Part shown: positions 7,816 to 16,340 of the stretch, piece by piece
Layout: each line of letters starts with the position of its first letter
How positions within the stretch are numbered: position 1 is the first letter of the stretch
From: Nocardioides sp. Root240
GTDB lineage: Bacteria > Actinomycetota > Actinomycetes > Propionibacteriales > Nocardioidaceae
Reading direction: 5' to 3'
DNA: 64,000 nt
Assembly (NCBI RefSeq): GCF_001428825.1
Contig: NZ_LMIT01000001.1
Coordinates: 287,226 to 351,225, forward strand
Position numbers and translations under genes: made by a program
The notes under the pieces: generated by a model
The model's input: only the letters and a program-made list of their open reading frames with translations
The model's database searches: none
Told to the model about the DNA's origin: nothing

Positions 7816-8646
7816 TCAGACGCGGCCCAGCACCGCGAACATCGTGACCGCCATGAATGCCTGTCCCGCGTCCTGGGCGGCCCGGATCTCGTCGACCAGC
7901 TGATCGCACTCGGCCTGCGTGACCACGCCGGCGGCCCGGGCGTCCTCGAGGGACTTCTGCACGAGCACCAGCAGCGCCCCGGGCGGCGGGACGACCGCCG
8001 TGGCGGCGACGTCGGGGTCGACGGTCAGGCCGGTCCGGACGAGCTGGCCGGGCAGGTGGCGGCCCGCGTGCGGGTTCGGGGACTGGCTGTCGCGGAAGTC
8101 CCAGAGGCGTCGGAGGAGCTCGGGGTCGCCGGGCGTCTGGACCGCCGTGCCCCAGTCGGAGTCGATGACGACCAGGCGGCCGCCGGGCCGCAGCACCCGG
8201 GCGAACTCGCCCACCGCACCGGCCGGATCGGTCAGGTGCTGGAAGACCCGCTCACACCGGACGACGTCGACGCTGGCGTCCTCGAACGGCAGGTCCGTCG
8301 CCTCCGCGTCGAGGTACGTCGCGCCCGTGCCGGAGGACCGCTCGGTCGCGACCGCCCGCAGCCCGGCGTGCGGCTCGATGCCGATCGCCCGCCCCGACTC
8401 CCCGACCGCGGCGGCGAGGCGTCGTACCTCCGCGCCGGTGCCGCTGCCGACGTCGACCGCCGTCTCGCCCGGCTGCGGGTCCAGCGCGGCCATCGCCCAG
8501 TCGCGCAGGCGCAGCACGCCCGGCAGGGACTCCTGCATGTCGAGCACGAAGACCTGGCCCGCGGTGTCGGCCGAGGCGTCCTCGGCGACGTTCCCGCGAT
8601 GGAAGGACGTGGCGGTCAGCCCCGCCAGCGCGTCGGTGTCGGCCAT
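7816..8646 (-). CDS. class I SAM-dependent methyltransferase
   Basis: A 276-residue class I methyltransferase with motif I AVDVGSGTG (residues 63-71), IGIEPHAGLRAVA at motif II, and a clear ERVFQHLTDPAGAVGEFARVLRPGGRLVVIDSDW stretch of the UbiE/COQ5-like group; substrate unknown. The start ATG 8646 has TAGGTT six bases upstream (8653-8658). It converges on the polyprenyl synthetase with a 22-base gap, which tempts one to propose a quinone-type substrate, but that is only context. Confidence 0.87.
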   Translation of the reverse strand: MADTDALAGLTATSFHRGNVAEDASADTAGQVFVLDMQESLPGVLRLRDWAMAALDPQPGETAVDVGSGTGAEVRRLAAAVGESGRAIGIEPHAGLRAVATERSSGTGATYLDAEATDLPFEDASVDVVRCERVFQHLTDPAGAVGEFARVLRPGGRLVVIDSDWGTAVQTPGDPELLRRLWDFRDSQSPNPHAGRHLPGQLVRTGLTVDPDVAATAVVPPPGALLVLVQKSLEDARAAGVVTQAECDQLVDEIRAAQDAGQAFMAVTMFAVLGRV

Positions 8647-8652
8647 GTCCCG

Positions 8653-8658
8653 AACCTA
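8653..8658 (-). promoter_or_regulatory. leaderless-type -10 box (methyltransferase)
   Basis: TAGGTT on the minus strand, six bases before ATG 8646. Confidence 0.5.
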
Positions 8659-8721
8659 GCCACGGGCCGCCGGCTTGCCCATGGCCCGGACGGGTGGTTG
8701 CCCAGCCTGGCCCAGCCTGGC

Positions 8722-9135
8722 TCAGTCCAGCAGCGGTACGGCGTCGTCGGGTCCCGGACCGCGGAGCAGGACCTCGATCGGCGGGTCGTCGTCGCCGCGG
8801 TGCGCGAGGACGTCGACGACGACGGGGAACCACCGCAGGTCGGCGCGCGCGAAGCCGCCCCACGCGTCCCACAGCAGCACCGTCGGGCCGGCGAGGTCGC
8901 GCAGGCAGTCGTTGAGGGCGTCGAGGTTCTGCCCGTAGTGCGCGGGGAACGCGAGCGCCTCGCCGAGCGCCCGGAGGACGTCCGGCAGGGACTCGCGGCC
9001 GGCGCCGTCGAGGTGGGCGAACGCCCAGCCGGCGTGCTCGGTGGCCGCGCGGACGTCGTCGACGTCGAGCGCGGACTCCCAGCGGTGCACGCCCGCGGTG
9101 CGGCGGCCGGCGAGGACCGCGGCGAGGCCGCTCAT
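8722..9135 (-). CDS. barstar-family ribonuclease inhibitor
   Basis: A 137-residue barstar-like protein that would bind and block a barnase/RNase Sa-type enzyme in the cytoplasm. The family core is visible: FPAHYGQNLDALNDCLRDL (about residues 72-90), the inhibitory helix and Asp-containing loop, and a C-terminal strand. It directly follows the secreted guanyl-RNase gene (62-base gap), its likely target. The start is not settled: ATG 9135 has only a weak ribosome site, and an ATG at 9200 overlapping the RNase stop opens a different frame that stops after 22 codons at the barstar start, which might mean coupling or a one-base sequencing slip. Confidence 0.85.
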   Translation of the reverse strand: MSGLAAVLAGRRTAGVHRWESALDVDDVRAATEHAGWAFAHLDGAGRESLPDVLRALGEALAFPAHYGQNLDALNDCLRDLAGPTVLLWDAWGGFARADLRWFPVVVDVLAHRGDDDPPIEVLLRGPGPDDAVPLLD

Positions 9136-9196
9136 GTCCGGGGTCCCCGCGGAGTCGTGCGCTGGAGGAGCGAAGCGGAGAACTCCGTGGGGTGGT

Positions 9197-9679
9197 TCAT
9201 GGCCGGATCCTCTCGAAGGACGCGTAGTGGTCCTCGGTCCAGTACAGCTCTCCCTCGTCGCCCGCGATGATCCGCCGGGCGCCGCGGTGGTCGAGGCCGG
9301 GCGTCTCGACGGTGTACTCGGCGTAGTAGCCGCGGCCGCGGTCGGGCAGCACACCCTCGAAGTTGCCGAAGGTGGACCCGTCCTTGCCGGGGTACGGGAA
9401 CGGACCGCCGGCGTCGATCAGCTCGACCGTCTCGGCGGCCTCGGGCGGCAGGTCGGCGAGGTCGACGTACGGCAGGCCGTCCTCGTCACGGTCGGCCTGC
9501 TGCGGCTCGGAGGTGCGGGACGGTGCGGGCGTCGGCGTGCTGGACGCCGCGACCGACGAGCGGTCGTCGGCCCGCCCGGTGTCCGAGGCGTCGTCGTCGC
9601 GGCTCTGCAGCCACCACACGGCGACCAGCAGCAGGACCGTGACGACCGTCGAGATCGCCTTGGTCGTACGACGCGACAC
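9197..9679 (-). CDS. secreted guanyl-specific ribonuclease (RNase Sa/N1 family)
   Basis: A 160-residue protein: an N-terminal hydrophobic segment (about residues 8-24) acting as signal or membrane anchor, a Ser/Thr/Pro linker, then an RNase Sa-like domain from about residue 69. The catalytic set is intact: Glu121 in YYAEYTV, Arg135/136 in ARRII, and His151 in EDHYASF. It would cleave RNA after guanine outside the cell. The GTG at 9679 follows the Rv2175c-like stop by three bases, so the two are co-transcribed, and barstar follows. The adjacent inhibitor implies that the pre-secretion enzyme is toxic. Confidence 0.88.
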   Translation of the reverse strand: MSRRTTKAISTVVTVLLLVAVWWLQSRDDDASDTGRADDRSSVAASSTPTPAPSRTSEPQQADRDEDGLPYVDLADLPPEAAETVELIDAGGPFPYPGKDGSTFGNFEGVLPDRGRGYYAEYTVETPGLDHRGARRIIAGDEGELYWTEDHYASFERIRP

Positions 9680-9682
9680 GCG

Positions 9683-10063
9683 TCAGAACCCGAGCGCCTG
9701 GGCCCGCCGCTTGGCCTCCGCGCCGCGGTTCTCGTGCAGCGCGTCGATCGGGCGGCCGGGGAGGTCGGCGTCGAGGAAGATCCACGCGATGCACTCGCGG
9801 TCGTCGAAGCCCTGGTCGTGCAGCGAGGTGAGCAGGCCGGGCAGGCCCTTCACCGGCTCGCCGTCGACGATGAACAGGGCGGGGATGCCCTGGCGCACGC
9901 CCTGGCCGGGCTCGCCGGGAACGGCGGCGGCGAGCTGGTGCTCGCGCACCATCGTGCGCACCTTGGCCGGCGTGACGCCGAGCAGCTCGGCGGCCTCGTC
10001 CCAGGACAGCCACGCGTCGACGAGGGTGACGAGGTCCTGCTGGGCAAGGGGGATGTCGCTCAT
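9683..10063 (-). CDS. Rv2175c-family DNA-binding protein
   Basis: A 126-residue protein homologous to mycobacterial Rv2175c: an N-terminal helix-turn-helix (WLSWDEAAELLGVTPAKVRTMVREHQL, about residues 18-44) and the family's C-terminal part with ALFIVDGEPVKGLPG and FLDADLPGRPIDAL. In Mycobacterium tuberculosis Rv2175c lies divergently from pknL, binds DNA, and is a PknL substrate. The arrangement is the same here: the PASTA kinase starts 148 bases away on the other strand. It heads an apparent operon with the RNase and barstar genes. A much longer reading frame in this phase is antisense to the kinase and is not real. Confidence 0.88.
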   Translation of the reverse strand: MSDIPLAQQDLVTLVDAWLSWDEAAELLGVTPAKVRTMVREHQLAAAVPGEPGQGVRQGIPALFIVDGEPVKGLPGLLTSLHDQGFDDRECIAWIFLDADLPGRPIDALHENRGAEAKRRAQALGF

Positions 10064-10210
10064 GGGGCCATCTTCCCCCAACCCGCGCACGAGGAGGCGG
10101 TCGGGATCACACCGGCGTGGCCACCGGGAGTGTGAGGACGTGCGCCGTACGATGTCCCCTCCCGGCCACTTCCCCGGCCGGTCCAGCGGAGCATGCACAG
10201 GAGGGTCGCT

Positions 10211-12307
10211 GTGCACGAAGACAAGCGTGCTCGCGGCGACGCCGCCGCGCGGACCGGCGACCCCGCAGGAGCGGCCCGCACCGAGGACCACCAGTACGGC
10301 CGGCTCCTCGACGGCCGCTACCGGATCGGCCCGCGGATCGCCCGCGGCGGCATGGCCAGCGTCTACGAGGCCGTCGACACCCGCCTCGACCGGACCGTCG
10401 CGGTCAAGATCATGCACCCCGGTCTCGGCGACGCGACCCAGGACGACGACTCGTTCGCGCGGCGCTTCGTGCGCGAGGCCAAGGCCGCCGCCCGCCTCTC
10501 GCACCCGAACGTGGTCGCGGTGTTCGACCAGGGCCGCGACGAGAGCGACGGCACGACGTACCTCGTCATGGAGTACGTCCCCGGCCACACCCTGCGCGAC
10601 ACGATCAGCAAGGAAGCGCCGATGTCGCCCGAGCGGGCCCTCGCGATCCTGGACCCGGTGCTCTCCGCGCTCGCCTCGGCGCACCGTGCGGGCCTGATCC
10701 ACCGCGACGTGAAGCCCGAGAACGTGCTGATCGCCGACGACGGCCGGATCAAGGTCGCCGACTTCGGCCTCGCGAGGGCCGTCTCGTCCGAGACCCAGCA
10801 CACCGCGACCAGCGGCGTGCTGATCGGAACCGTGTCCTACCTCGCCCCCGAGCTGGTCGTCGAGCAGCGGGCCGACGCCCGCGCCGACGTGTACGCCGTC
10901 GGCGTGATCCTGTTCGAGCTGCTCACCGGCACCAAGCCGCACACCGGCGAGACGCCGATCGCGGTGGCCTACCGGCACGTGCACCACGACGTCCCCCTGC
11001 CGTCGACCGTCGTCCCGGGCATCCCGGCGTACGTCGACGCGCTGGTCGCCCGCGCGACGACCCGCGACCCCAGCCTGCGCCCCTCCGACGCGACGGTGCT
11101 GATGCACCACGTGCGCCGCGTGGTCCAGGCTCTGCACGACGGTGTCCGCGAGGACCCCGAGCTGGTCGCCGACCTGCTGCCGACGGCTCGCGCGGTGGAG
11201 GCCGCCGAGGAGGTCGGCAGCGACACCACCCCCGAGCCGGTCAGCTCCCTGTGGGACGGCATGCCCGACCTGCTGCCGGCGCCCGGTCGCGAGCAGACGA
11301 CGGTGCGCGAGCAGACGACGGTGATCGAGTCCGGTCCCCCGGCACCGCCGCCCCCGACACCCCGGCCCAGCCGGCCGATCCCCGACGACGGCGGCCGCCC
11401 GGTGCAGCGCCGCAGCAGGCGTGGGCTGGCGCTCGCGCTGGTGGTCGTCCTGCTGGTGGCTGCCGTCGCGGCCGGCGGCTACTGGTTCGGCTGGGGCCGC
11501 TACACCTCGACCCCGAGCGTGGTGGGGCTCGAGCAGGCCGCCGCCGAGGCGAAGCTCGACGACGCCGGCCTCGGCACCGACGTCGAGCAGGTCTACTCCG
11601 ACAGCGTCGAGCCCGGCGTCGTCGTGTCGACCGACCCGCGCCCGGGCGCCCGCATCCTCCCCGGCGACGACGTGACGCTGACCGTCTCGCGCGGCCCGGA
11701 GGTCTACGACGTCCCCGACCTCGCCGGCCTCACCGTCGACCAGGCCGAGGACAGGCTCGCCGAGGTCAAGATGGTGCTCGGCCGCCAGGTCCCGAAGTAC
11801 TCCGAGACCGTACCCAAGGGGCAGATCGTCCGTAGCAACCCCGCCTTCGGCACGCCCGCCGCCAAGGCGCTGCCCGTCTCGACCGCGATCTCCGTCGTGG
11901 TCAGCAAGGGCAAGCAGCCGATCAAGGTCGGCAAGTGGGTCGGCAAGGACGCCGACAAGCTCGAGAAGGCGCTGGAGAAGCGCGGCCTGCAGGTGAAGGT
12001 CACCGACACCGAGTACAGCGACGACATCCCCGAGGGGCACGTCATCAGCCACACCCCGGCGTCGGGGGTCGTCTACCGGGGCGACAAGATCGAGCTCGTC
12101 GTCTCGAAGGGACCGGAGCTCGTCACCGTCCCGTCGGTCCGGTACATGTCGACCAGCGCCGCCATCGAGAAGCTCGAGGACCTCGGCTTCGACGTCGACA
12201 AGCAGAAGGCGACCATCTACCTGACCGGCCAGGTCGCCTGGGACACCGATCCGGGCTCGGGCACCCGGGTGCGCAAGGGCAGCACCGTCATCCTCTATGT
12301 CGTCTGA
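10211..12307 (+). CDS. PASTA-domain Ser/Thr protein kinase (PknL/PknB type)
   Basis: A 698-residue membrane kinase. The cytoplasmic kinase domain (about residues 37-310) has GGMASVYEA, the VAVK lysine (66), HRDVKPEN (Asp166) and DFG (184-186). A Pro-rich juxtamembrane stretch carries REQTTV twice in tandem (360-371), possible phospho-threonine sites. One transmembrane helix (405-426) leads to four extracellular PASTA domains (about 434-500, 501-568, 569-635, 636-698), which bind muropeptides or lipid II in relatives. GTG 10211 is preferred: AGGAGG ends six bases upstream; ATG 10193 has none. Position and the neighbouring Rv2175c homologue match pknL. Confidence 0.95.
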   Translation: MHEDKRARGDAAARTGDPAGAARTEDHQYGRLLDGRYRIGPRIARGGMASVYEAVDTRLDRTVAVKIMHPGLGDATQDDDSFARRFVREAKAAARLSHPNVVAVFDQGRDESDGTTYLVMEYVPGHTLRDTISKEAPMSPERALAILDPVLSALASAHRAGLIHRDVKPENVLIADDGRIKVADFGLARAVSSETQHTATSGVLIGTVSYLAPELVVEQRADARADVYAVGVILFELLTGTKPHTGETPIAVAYRHVHHDVPLPSTVVPGIPAYVDALVARATTRDPSLRPSDATVLMHHVRRVVQALHDGVREDPELVADLLPTARAVEAAEEVGSDTTPEPVSSLWDGMPDLLPAPGREQTTVREQTTVIESGPPAPPPPTPRPSRPIPDDGGRPVQRRSRRGLALALVVVLLVAAVAAGGYWFGWGRYTSTPSVVGLEQAAAEAKLDDAGLGTDVEQVYSDSVEPGVVVSTDPRPGARILPGDDVTLTVSRGPEVYDVPDLAGLTVDQAEDRLAEVKMVLGRQVPKYSETVPKGQIVRSNPAFGTPAAKALPVSTAISVVVSKGKQPIKVGKWVGKDADKLEKALEKRGLQVKVTDTEYSDDIPEGHVISHTPASGVVYRGDKIELVVSKGPELVTVPSVRYMSTSAAIEKLEDLGFDVDKQKATIYLTGQVAWDTDPGSGTRVRKGSTVILYVV

Positions 12308-13202
12308 GGCCCGGCGTCCGGTCCTGCTCGCGACGCTGGCCCTGCTGGGCATGACCGCGTGCTGGGGCTCGACCTTCTTCCTGATCAAGGACCTGCTCGA
12401 ACGGGTCCCGACCGTCGACTTCCTGGCCGTCCGCTTCCTCCTCGCCGGGGCGGTGATGCTGCTGGCGGCGCCGCGCGCGATCGCCCGCCTGTCCGCCGAC
12501 GTACGGCGTCGGGCGCTGGTGCTCGGCGCCCTGTACGGCGTCGCGCAGATCCTGCAGACCGCCGGCCTCGCTCACACCCCGGCCAGTGTGTCCGGCTTCA
12601 TCACCGGCCTGTACGTCGTCGCGACCCCGGTGCTGGCGGCGGCCGTGCTGCGGACCCGGATCAATGCAGGCACCTGGGCCGCGGTGGTGCTGGCGACCGC
12701 AGGGCTCGGGGTGCTGACGCTCGACGGCCTCTCGATCGGGTACGGCGAGGCGATCACCCTGGTCGCGGCGTTGCTGTACGCCGCGCACATCGTCGGACTC
12801 GGCGCGTGGTCGACGCCGGCGGACGCGATCGGCATGTCGATCCTGCAGGTGCTGGTGATCGCCGGCATCTGCCTCGTGGCCGCGCTGGTGTCGGGCGAGG
12901 CGGGCATCGTGCTGCCGGAGCGTGGCAGCGACTGGGCGTCCCTGATCTACATGGCCCTGGTGGCCGGCGCAGCCGCGATGCTCGCGCAGACGTGGGCGCA
13001 GTCCCACCTGCCGCCGACCCGCAGCGCGATCATCATGAGCATGGAGCCGGTGTTCGCGGCGTTCTTCGCGGTCCTGCTCGGCGGGGAGTCGGTGACCGGC
13101 CGGATGGTCCTCGGCGGGGTGATGGTGCTGATGGCGATGCTGGTGGTGGAGGCGCTGCCACGCCGGCACATCGAGGGCGAGGTCACCCACCTCGCCGTGT
13201 GA
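12297..13202 (+). CDS. EamA/DMT-family transporter
   Basis: A 301-residue drug/metabolite transporter with ten predicted transmembrane helices in two EamA repeats (ACWGSTFFLIKDLL in the first; a PTRSAIIMSMEPVFAAFFAVLLGGE signature in the second). Substrate unknown; relatives export amino acids, purines or drugs. The ATG overlaps the last 11 bases of the kinase gene, so translation is probably coupled and expression shared with it. Confidence 0.88.
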   Translation: MSSEARRPVLLATLALLGMTACWGSTFFLIKDLLERVPTVDFLAVRFLLAGAVMLLAAPRAIARLSADVRRRALVLGALYGVAQILQTAGLAHTPASVSGFITGLYVVATPVLAAAVLRTRINAGTWAAVVLATAGLGVLTLDGLSIGYGEAITLVAALLYAAHIVGLGAWSTPADAIGMSILQVLVIAGICLVAALVSGEAGIVLPERGSDWASLIYMALVAGAAAMLAQTWAQSHLPPTRSAIIMSMEPVFAAFFAVLLGGESVTGRMVLGGVMVLMAMLVVEALPRRHIEGEVTHLAV

Positions 13203-13273
13203 CCGCGAGGCTGGATTTCCGTGCGGGCCGGGCGCACCATGGAGGTCTGGGGGGTGTCCCTGAGGAGAGCACC

Positions 13274-13756
13274 ATGGCCGGTCACATCATCCACGTCCAC
13301 ACCACCATCCCGGCTCCGCCGGAGCAGGTCTGGGACGTCATCACCGACATCGCGCACGCCGACACGGTGCTGCGCAGCGTCAGCGAGAGCGAGCTGCTGA
13401 CCGAGGGCGGCTACGACGTCGGCACGTCGTGGCGCGAGCGCCGTACGCTCTTCGGGCACCACGGTCCCGAGCGCCTGCAGGTGGTCGAGTCCGAGCCGCC
13501 GCTGCGCACGGTGGTCGAGGCCGAGGTCGGCGACGACGTGATCCGCACGGCCTACCGGCTCACGCCCGCCGGACCGGACCGCCAGCGCACCCGCCTGGCG
13601 ATGACGACCACGGTCGAGATGAGCCACCGCTCGCCCGTGTCGCGCGCGATCTGGGCGGTCTTCGGCGGGTTCAGCTACGACCAGAGCCGCAAGGTCCTGG
13701 AGCACGACCTGGAGGACATCGAGGCCGAGGCCTGCCGTCGCGCCATGACCGGCTGA
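13274..13756 (+). CDS. SRPBCC/START-like protein
   Basis: A 160-residue helix-grip (SRPBCC, polyketide cyclase/dehydrase-like) protein: TTIPAPPEQVWDVITDIAHADTVL at the N-terminus and a long C-terminal helix (YDQSRKVLEHDLEDIEAEA). Such proteins bind hydrophobic ligands; none can be assigned. A GAGGAG ribosome site precedes ATG 13274, 71 bases after the EamA stop. Confidence 0.8.
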   Translation: MAGHIIHVHTTIPAPPEQVWDVITDIAHADTVLRSVSESELLTEGGYDVGTSWRERRTLFGHHGPERLQVVESEPPLRTVVEAEVGDDVIRTAYRLTPAGPDRQRTRLAMTTTVEMSHRSPVSRAIWAVFGGFSYDQSRKVLEHDLEDIEAEACRRAMTG

Positions 13757-13819
13757 CGGGTCGCCGGTCTCGTCTTCGACCGGCCTGCCGGGGCCCGCTC
13801 AGGGTACGGTGAGGCCGCG

Positions 13820-14818
13820 ATGAGCACCCCGACGTACTGCACCAGCTGCGGGCACGAGCTCGGGGTCGGGCGCTTCTGCACCAACTGTGGCAAGCCGGTG
13901 CCCGGCCGACACCCCGAGGCGACGCCCGGTCTCGGAGCGACCCCTGCGGAGGTCGGTGCCACCGCAGGGCCCACCGTCCCGCCGCCCGCGACCCAGCTGC
14001 CGCCGCAGGCGCGCTACCCCCTCTTCGCGGACGGCGAGCCGACCGTCGTACGAGCGCCGGACGCACCGCCCGCCATCCTGCCCCCGCCGGCGATGCCCGC
14101 TGAGCGACGCGGCACGCCGGGCTGGCTGCCGTGGCTGGTCGGTCTGGCGTTGCTCGCGGTGATCGCGGGGCTGGGCGGGTTCCTCCTCGCGAGCGGCGGG
14201 GACGACGACAAGGCCGCCGACGAGCGGTCGAGCGACGGCCCGAGCGCCGGTGCCCCGTCCGACGACGCCGCGCCGCCGTCCGAGCCCGAGCAGCCCGACA
14301 GCACCGGCACCGGCGCCCCGGTCGCGCCCCCCGACCCGGTCGACGTCGTCGACCTGACCACCGGCATCCGTGCCGAGGTGCCCGCGGTCGCGCCGCCGAG
14401 CCGCGACAGCAACAACCGTCCGGTCCGCTACAGCGCGCGCAAGATGTGGGACGGCAAGGCCCGCACCACGTGGCGGATGCCCGGCGACGGCACCGGCCAG
14501 ACGATCACCTTCGACCTCGGCCGCGACGTCGTCCTCACCGAGGTCGGCATGATCAACGGCTACGCCAAGGTCGACGGCCCCAACGACTGGTACGCCGCCA
14601 ACCGGCGCATCCGCACGGTCCAGTGGGAGTTCGACGACGGCACCCGGATCACCCAGGAGCTCGGCGACGACAGGCAGGTCCAGATGGCGCAGATCGGCGC
14701 GGTCGCGACGCGGACGGTCACGGTGCACCTGCTGGCCGTCAGCGAGCCCGGCGCGGGCACGGCCGGGCGTGACTTCACCGCGATCAGCGAGGTCCGCTTC
14801 CTCGGCACTGCGGCCTGA
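13820..14818 (+). CDS. zinc-ribbon membrane protein with discoidin-like exterior domain
   Basis: A 332-residue protein. An N-terminal zinc ribbon uses Cys7, Cys10, Cys20 and Cys23; a Pro-rich linker, one transmembrane helix (about 102-124) and an Asp/Ser-rich spacer follow. The C-terminal 150 residues form a beta-rich module (RYSARKMWDGKARTTW, ITFDLGRDVVLTEVGMING) of the discoidin/NADase-type glycan-binding fold, presumably outside the membrane. The zinc ribbon would be cytoplasmic. A TACGGT box lies nine bases before ATG 13820. Function unknown; carbohydrate or cell-wall binding is an inference. Confidence 0.75.
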   Translation: MSTPTYCTSCGHELGVGRFCTNCGKPVPGRHPEATPGLGATPAEVGATAGPTVPPPATQLPPQARYPLFADGEPTVVRAPDAPPAILPPPAMPAERRGTPGWLPWLVGLALLAVIAGLGGFLLASGGDDDKAADERSSDGPSAGAPSDDAAPPSEPEQPDSTGTGAPVAPPDPVDVVDLTTGIRAEVPAVAPPSRDSNNRPVRYSARKMWDGKARTTWRMPGDGTGQTITFDLGRDVVLTEVGMINGYAKVDGPNDWYAANRRIRTVQWEFDDGTRITQELGDDRQVQMAQIGAVATRTVTVHLLAVSEPGAGTAGRDFTAISEVRFLGTAA

Positions 14819-14838
14819 CCACCTGCTGAGACACCTGC

Positions 14839-14881
14839 TGCGGTTTGGGACCAAACCGCAACATCTCGGGTCCCGGAGATG
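14839..14881. terminator. twin inverted repeats between convergent genes
   Basis: The first repeat (14839-14860) has 10-base perfect arms TGCGGTTTGG/CCAAACCGCA round a two-base centre; the second (14862-14881) has 9-base arms with one mismatch (CATCTCGGG/CCGGAGATG). The GGGACC and GGGTCCC centres can also pair with each other. They lie between the ends of the zinc-ribbon and aroG genes, so a two-way terminator is likely, though T-runs are absent. Confidence 0.5.
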
Positions 14882-14904
14882 CGGTTCCTGCCCAATCGGG
14901 ACGG

Positions 14905-14994
14905 TCAGTCGAGGAGACCGGCGAGCACCGTCGCGGCAGCCTCCGCGTCCGCGCGGGACACGTCGAGGCGAGTCGCGATCCGGGCGGCGCTCAC
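14905..14994 (-). CDS. possible 29-residue coupled ORF
   Basis: A short reading frame whose GTG overlaps the aroG stop codon by two bases (GTGA arrangement), so it would be translationally coupled. The product is 29 residues, with a helix-forming sequence IATRLDVSRADAEAAATVLAGLL reminiscent of half a helix-turn-helix. I do not recognise it; it may be a real small protein, a remnant, or chance. Confidence 0.3.
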   Translation of the reverse strand: MSAARIATRLDVSRADAEAAATVLAGLLD

Positions 14995-16328
14995 TTGCGG
15001 CGGAGGTTCTCCGCGACCTGGAAGGCGAGCTCCAGGGACTGCACGCGGTTGAGGCGCGGGTCGACGACCGACTCGTAGCGGTGGGCGAGGCCGAGCTCGT
15101 CGAGCTGCTCGCCGCCGCCGATGATCTCGGTGACGTCGTCGCCGGTGTTCTCGACCAGGATGCCGGCCGGGACGGTGCCCAGGGCGCGGTGGACCTCGAA
15201 GAAGCCGAGGACCTCGTCGAGGACGTCCTCGAACCGGCGCGTCTTGTAGCCGTTGGAGGCCTCGAAGGTGTTGCCGTGCATCGCGTCGCACACCCACGCC
15301 ACGTCGACACCCTCGGCGGTGACCTTCTCGACCAGCGGCGGCAGGCCGTCGCGGATCTTGCCCGCACCGAAGCGGGTGATGAAGGTCAGCCGGCCCGGCT
15401 CGTTGGTCGGGTTCAGCCGGGCGGCCAGCGCCAGCGCGTCGTCGGCGGTCGCCGTCGGGCCGAGCTTGCAGCCGATGGGGTTGCGGATGTGGCTGAAGTA
15501 CTCGACGTGCGCGCCGTCGAGCTGGCGGGTGCGCTCGCCGATCCAGACCATGTGGCCGGAGACGTTGTAGGGCTGCTCGGTGCGCGAGTCGATGCGCGTC
15601 ATCGCGTGCTCGTACTCCATGAGCAGCGCCTCGTGCGAGGAGTAGAAGTCGACGCGGTGGAACTCGTCCGGGTCGGCGCCGATCGCCTGCATGAAGGTGA
15701 GTGCGCGGTCGATCTCGGCGGCCATCGCCTCGTAGTGCTGGCCGACCGGGCTGTTGCGCACGAACTCGGAGTTCCACGTGTGGACCTGGCGCAGGTCGGC
15801 GTAGCCACCGGTGGTGAAGGCCCGCACGAGGTTCAGCGTCGACGCGGACGCGTGGTAGACGTCGAGGAGGCGCTGCGGGTCGTGGCGCCGCGACTCCGGG
15901 GTGAACTCGAAGCCGTTGACCGCGTCGCCGCGGTAGGCCGGCAGGGTGACGCCGTCGCGCGTCTCGTCGTTGGACGAGCGCGGCTTGGCGTACTGGCCGG
16001 CGAGGCGGCCGACCTTGACGACCGGGACCGACGCGGCGTAGGTCAGCACGACCGCCATCTGCAGCAGGACCCGCAGCTTGTTGCGGGTGTTGTCGGCGGT
16101 CGCGTCGACGAAGGTCTCCGCGCAGTCGCCGCCCTGGAGCAGGAAGGCCTCACCACGGCTGGCGGCGGCGATCTTGGCCTTGAGCTCGTCGCACTCGCCC
16201 GCAAAGACCAGCGGGGGAAGCGTGCGCAGCCGGTCGACGACAGCGGCCAGGGCCGCAGGGTCGTCGTAGGTGGGCTGCTGCTTCGCGCCGATGGCGTGCA
16301 ACTGCTCGAGGGACGGAAGGGTGCTCAC
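14991..16328 (-). CDS. aroG: class II DAHP synthase
   Basis: A 445-residue class II (plant/mycobacterial-type) 3-deoxy-D-arabino-heptulosonate 7-phosphate synthase. It condenses phosphoenolpyruvate and erythrose 4-phosphate as the first step of aromatic amino acid synthesis. Marker motifs are LQGGDCAETF (metal Cys), GRLAGQYAKPRSS, YRGDAVNGFEF, SSHEALLMEYE, IGCKLGPTA and VCDAMHGNT. GTG 16328 has TAAACT six bases upstream (16335-16340), so the transcript is probably leaderless. In Mycobacterium it lies next to the pknL region, as here. Confidence 0.96.
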   Translation of the reverse strand: MSTLPSLEQLHAIGAKQQPTYDDPAALAAVVDRLRTLPPLVFAGECDELKAKIAAASRGEAFLLQGGDCAETFVDATADNTRNKLRVLLQMAVVLTYAASVPVVKVGRLAGQYAKPRSSNDETRDGVTLPAYRGDAVNGFEFTPESRRHDPQRLLDVYHASASTLNLVRAFTTGGYADLRQVHTWNSEFVRNSPVGQHYEAMAAEIDRALTFMQAIGADPDEFHRVDFYSSHEALLMEYEHAMTRIDSRTEQPYNVSGHMVWIGERTRQLDGAHVEYFSHIRNPIGCKLGPTATADDALALAARLNPTNEPGRLTFITRFGAGKIRDGLPPLVEKVTAEGVDVAWVCDAMHGNTFEASNGYKTRRFEDVLDEVLGFFEVHRALGTVPAGILVENTGDDVTEIIGGGEQLDELGLAHRYESVVDPRLNRVQSLELAFQVAENLRRK

Positions 16329-16334
16329 GCGACG

Positions 16335-16340
16335 AGTTTA
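16335..16340 (-). promoter_or_regulatory. leaderless-type -10 box (aroG)
   Basis: TAAACT on the minus strand, six bases before GTG 16328. Confidence 0.55.

Noticed and set aside
9135..9200. A 22-codon frame beginning at the ATG that overlaps the RNase stop, as the barstar start or a frameshift
   Set aside because: It is out of frame with barstar and may only couple ribosomes; without resequencing I cannot call a frameshift.
9683..12388. A 901-codon open frame on the minus strand antisense to the PASTA kinase
   Set aside because: Only its last 126 codons have a recognisable family (Rv2175c); the rest is a codon-phase shadow of the kinase with low-complexity composition.
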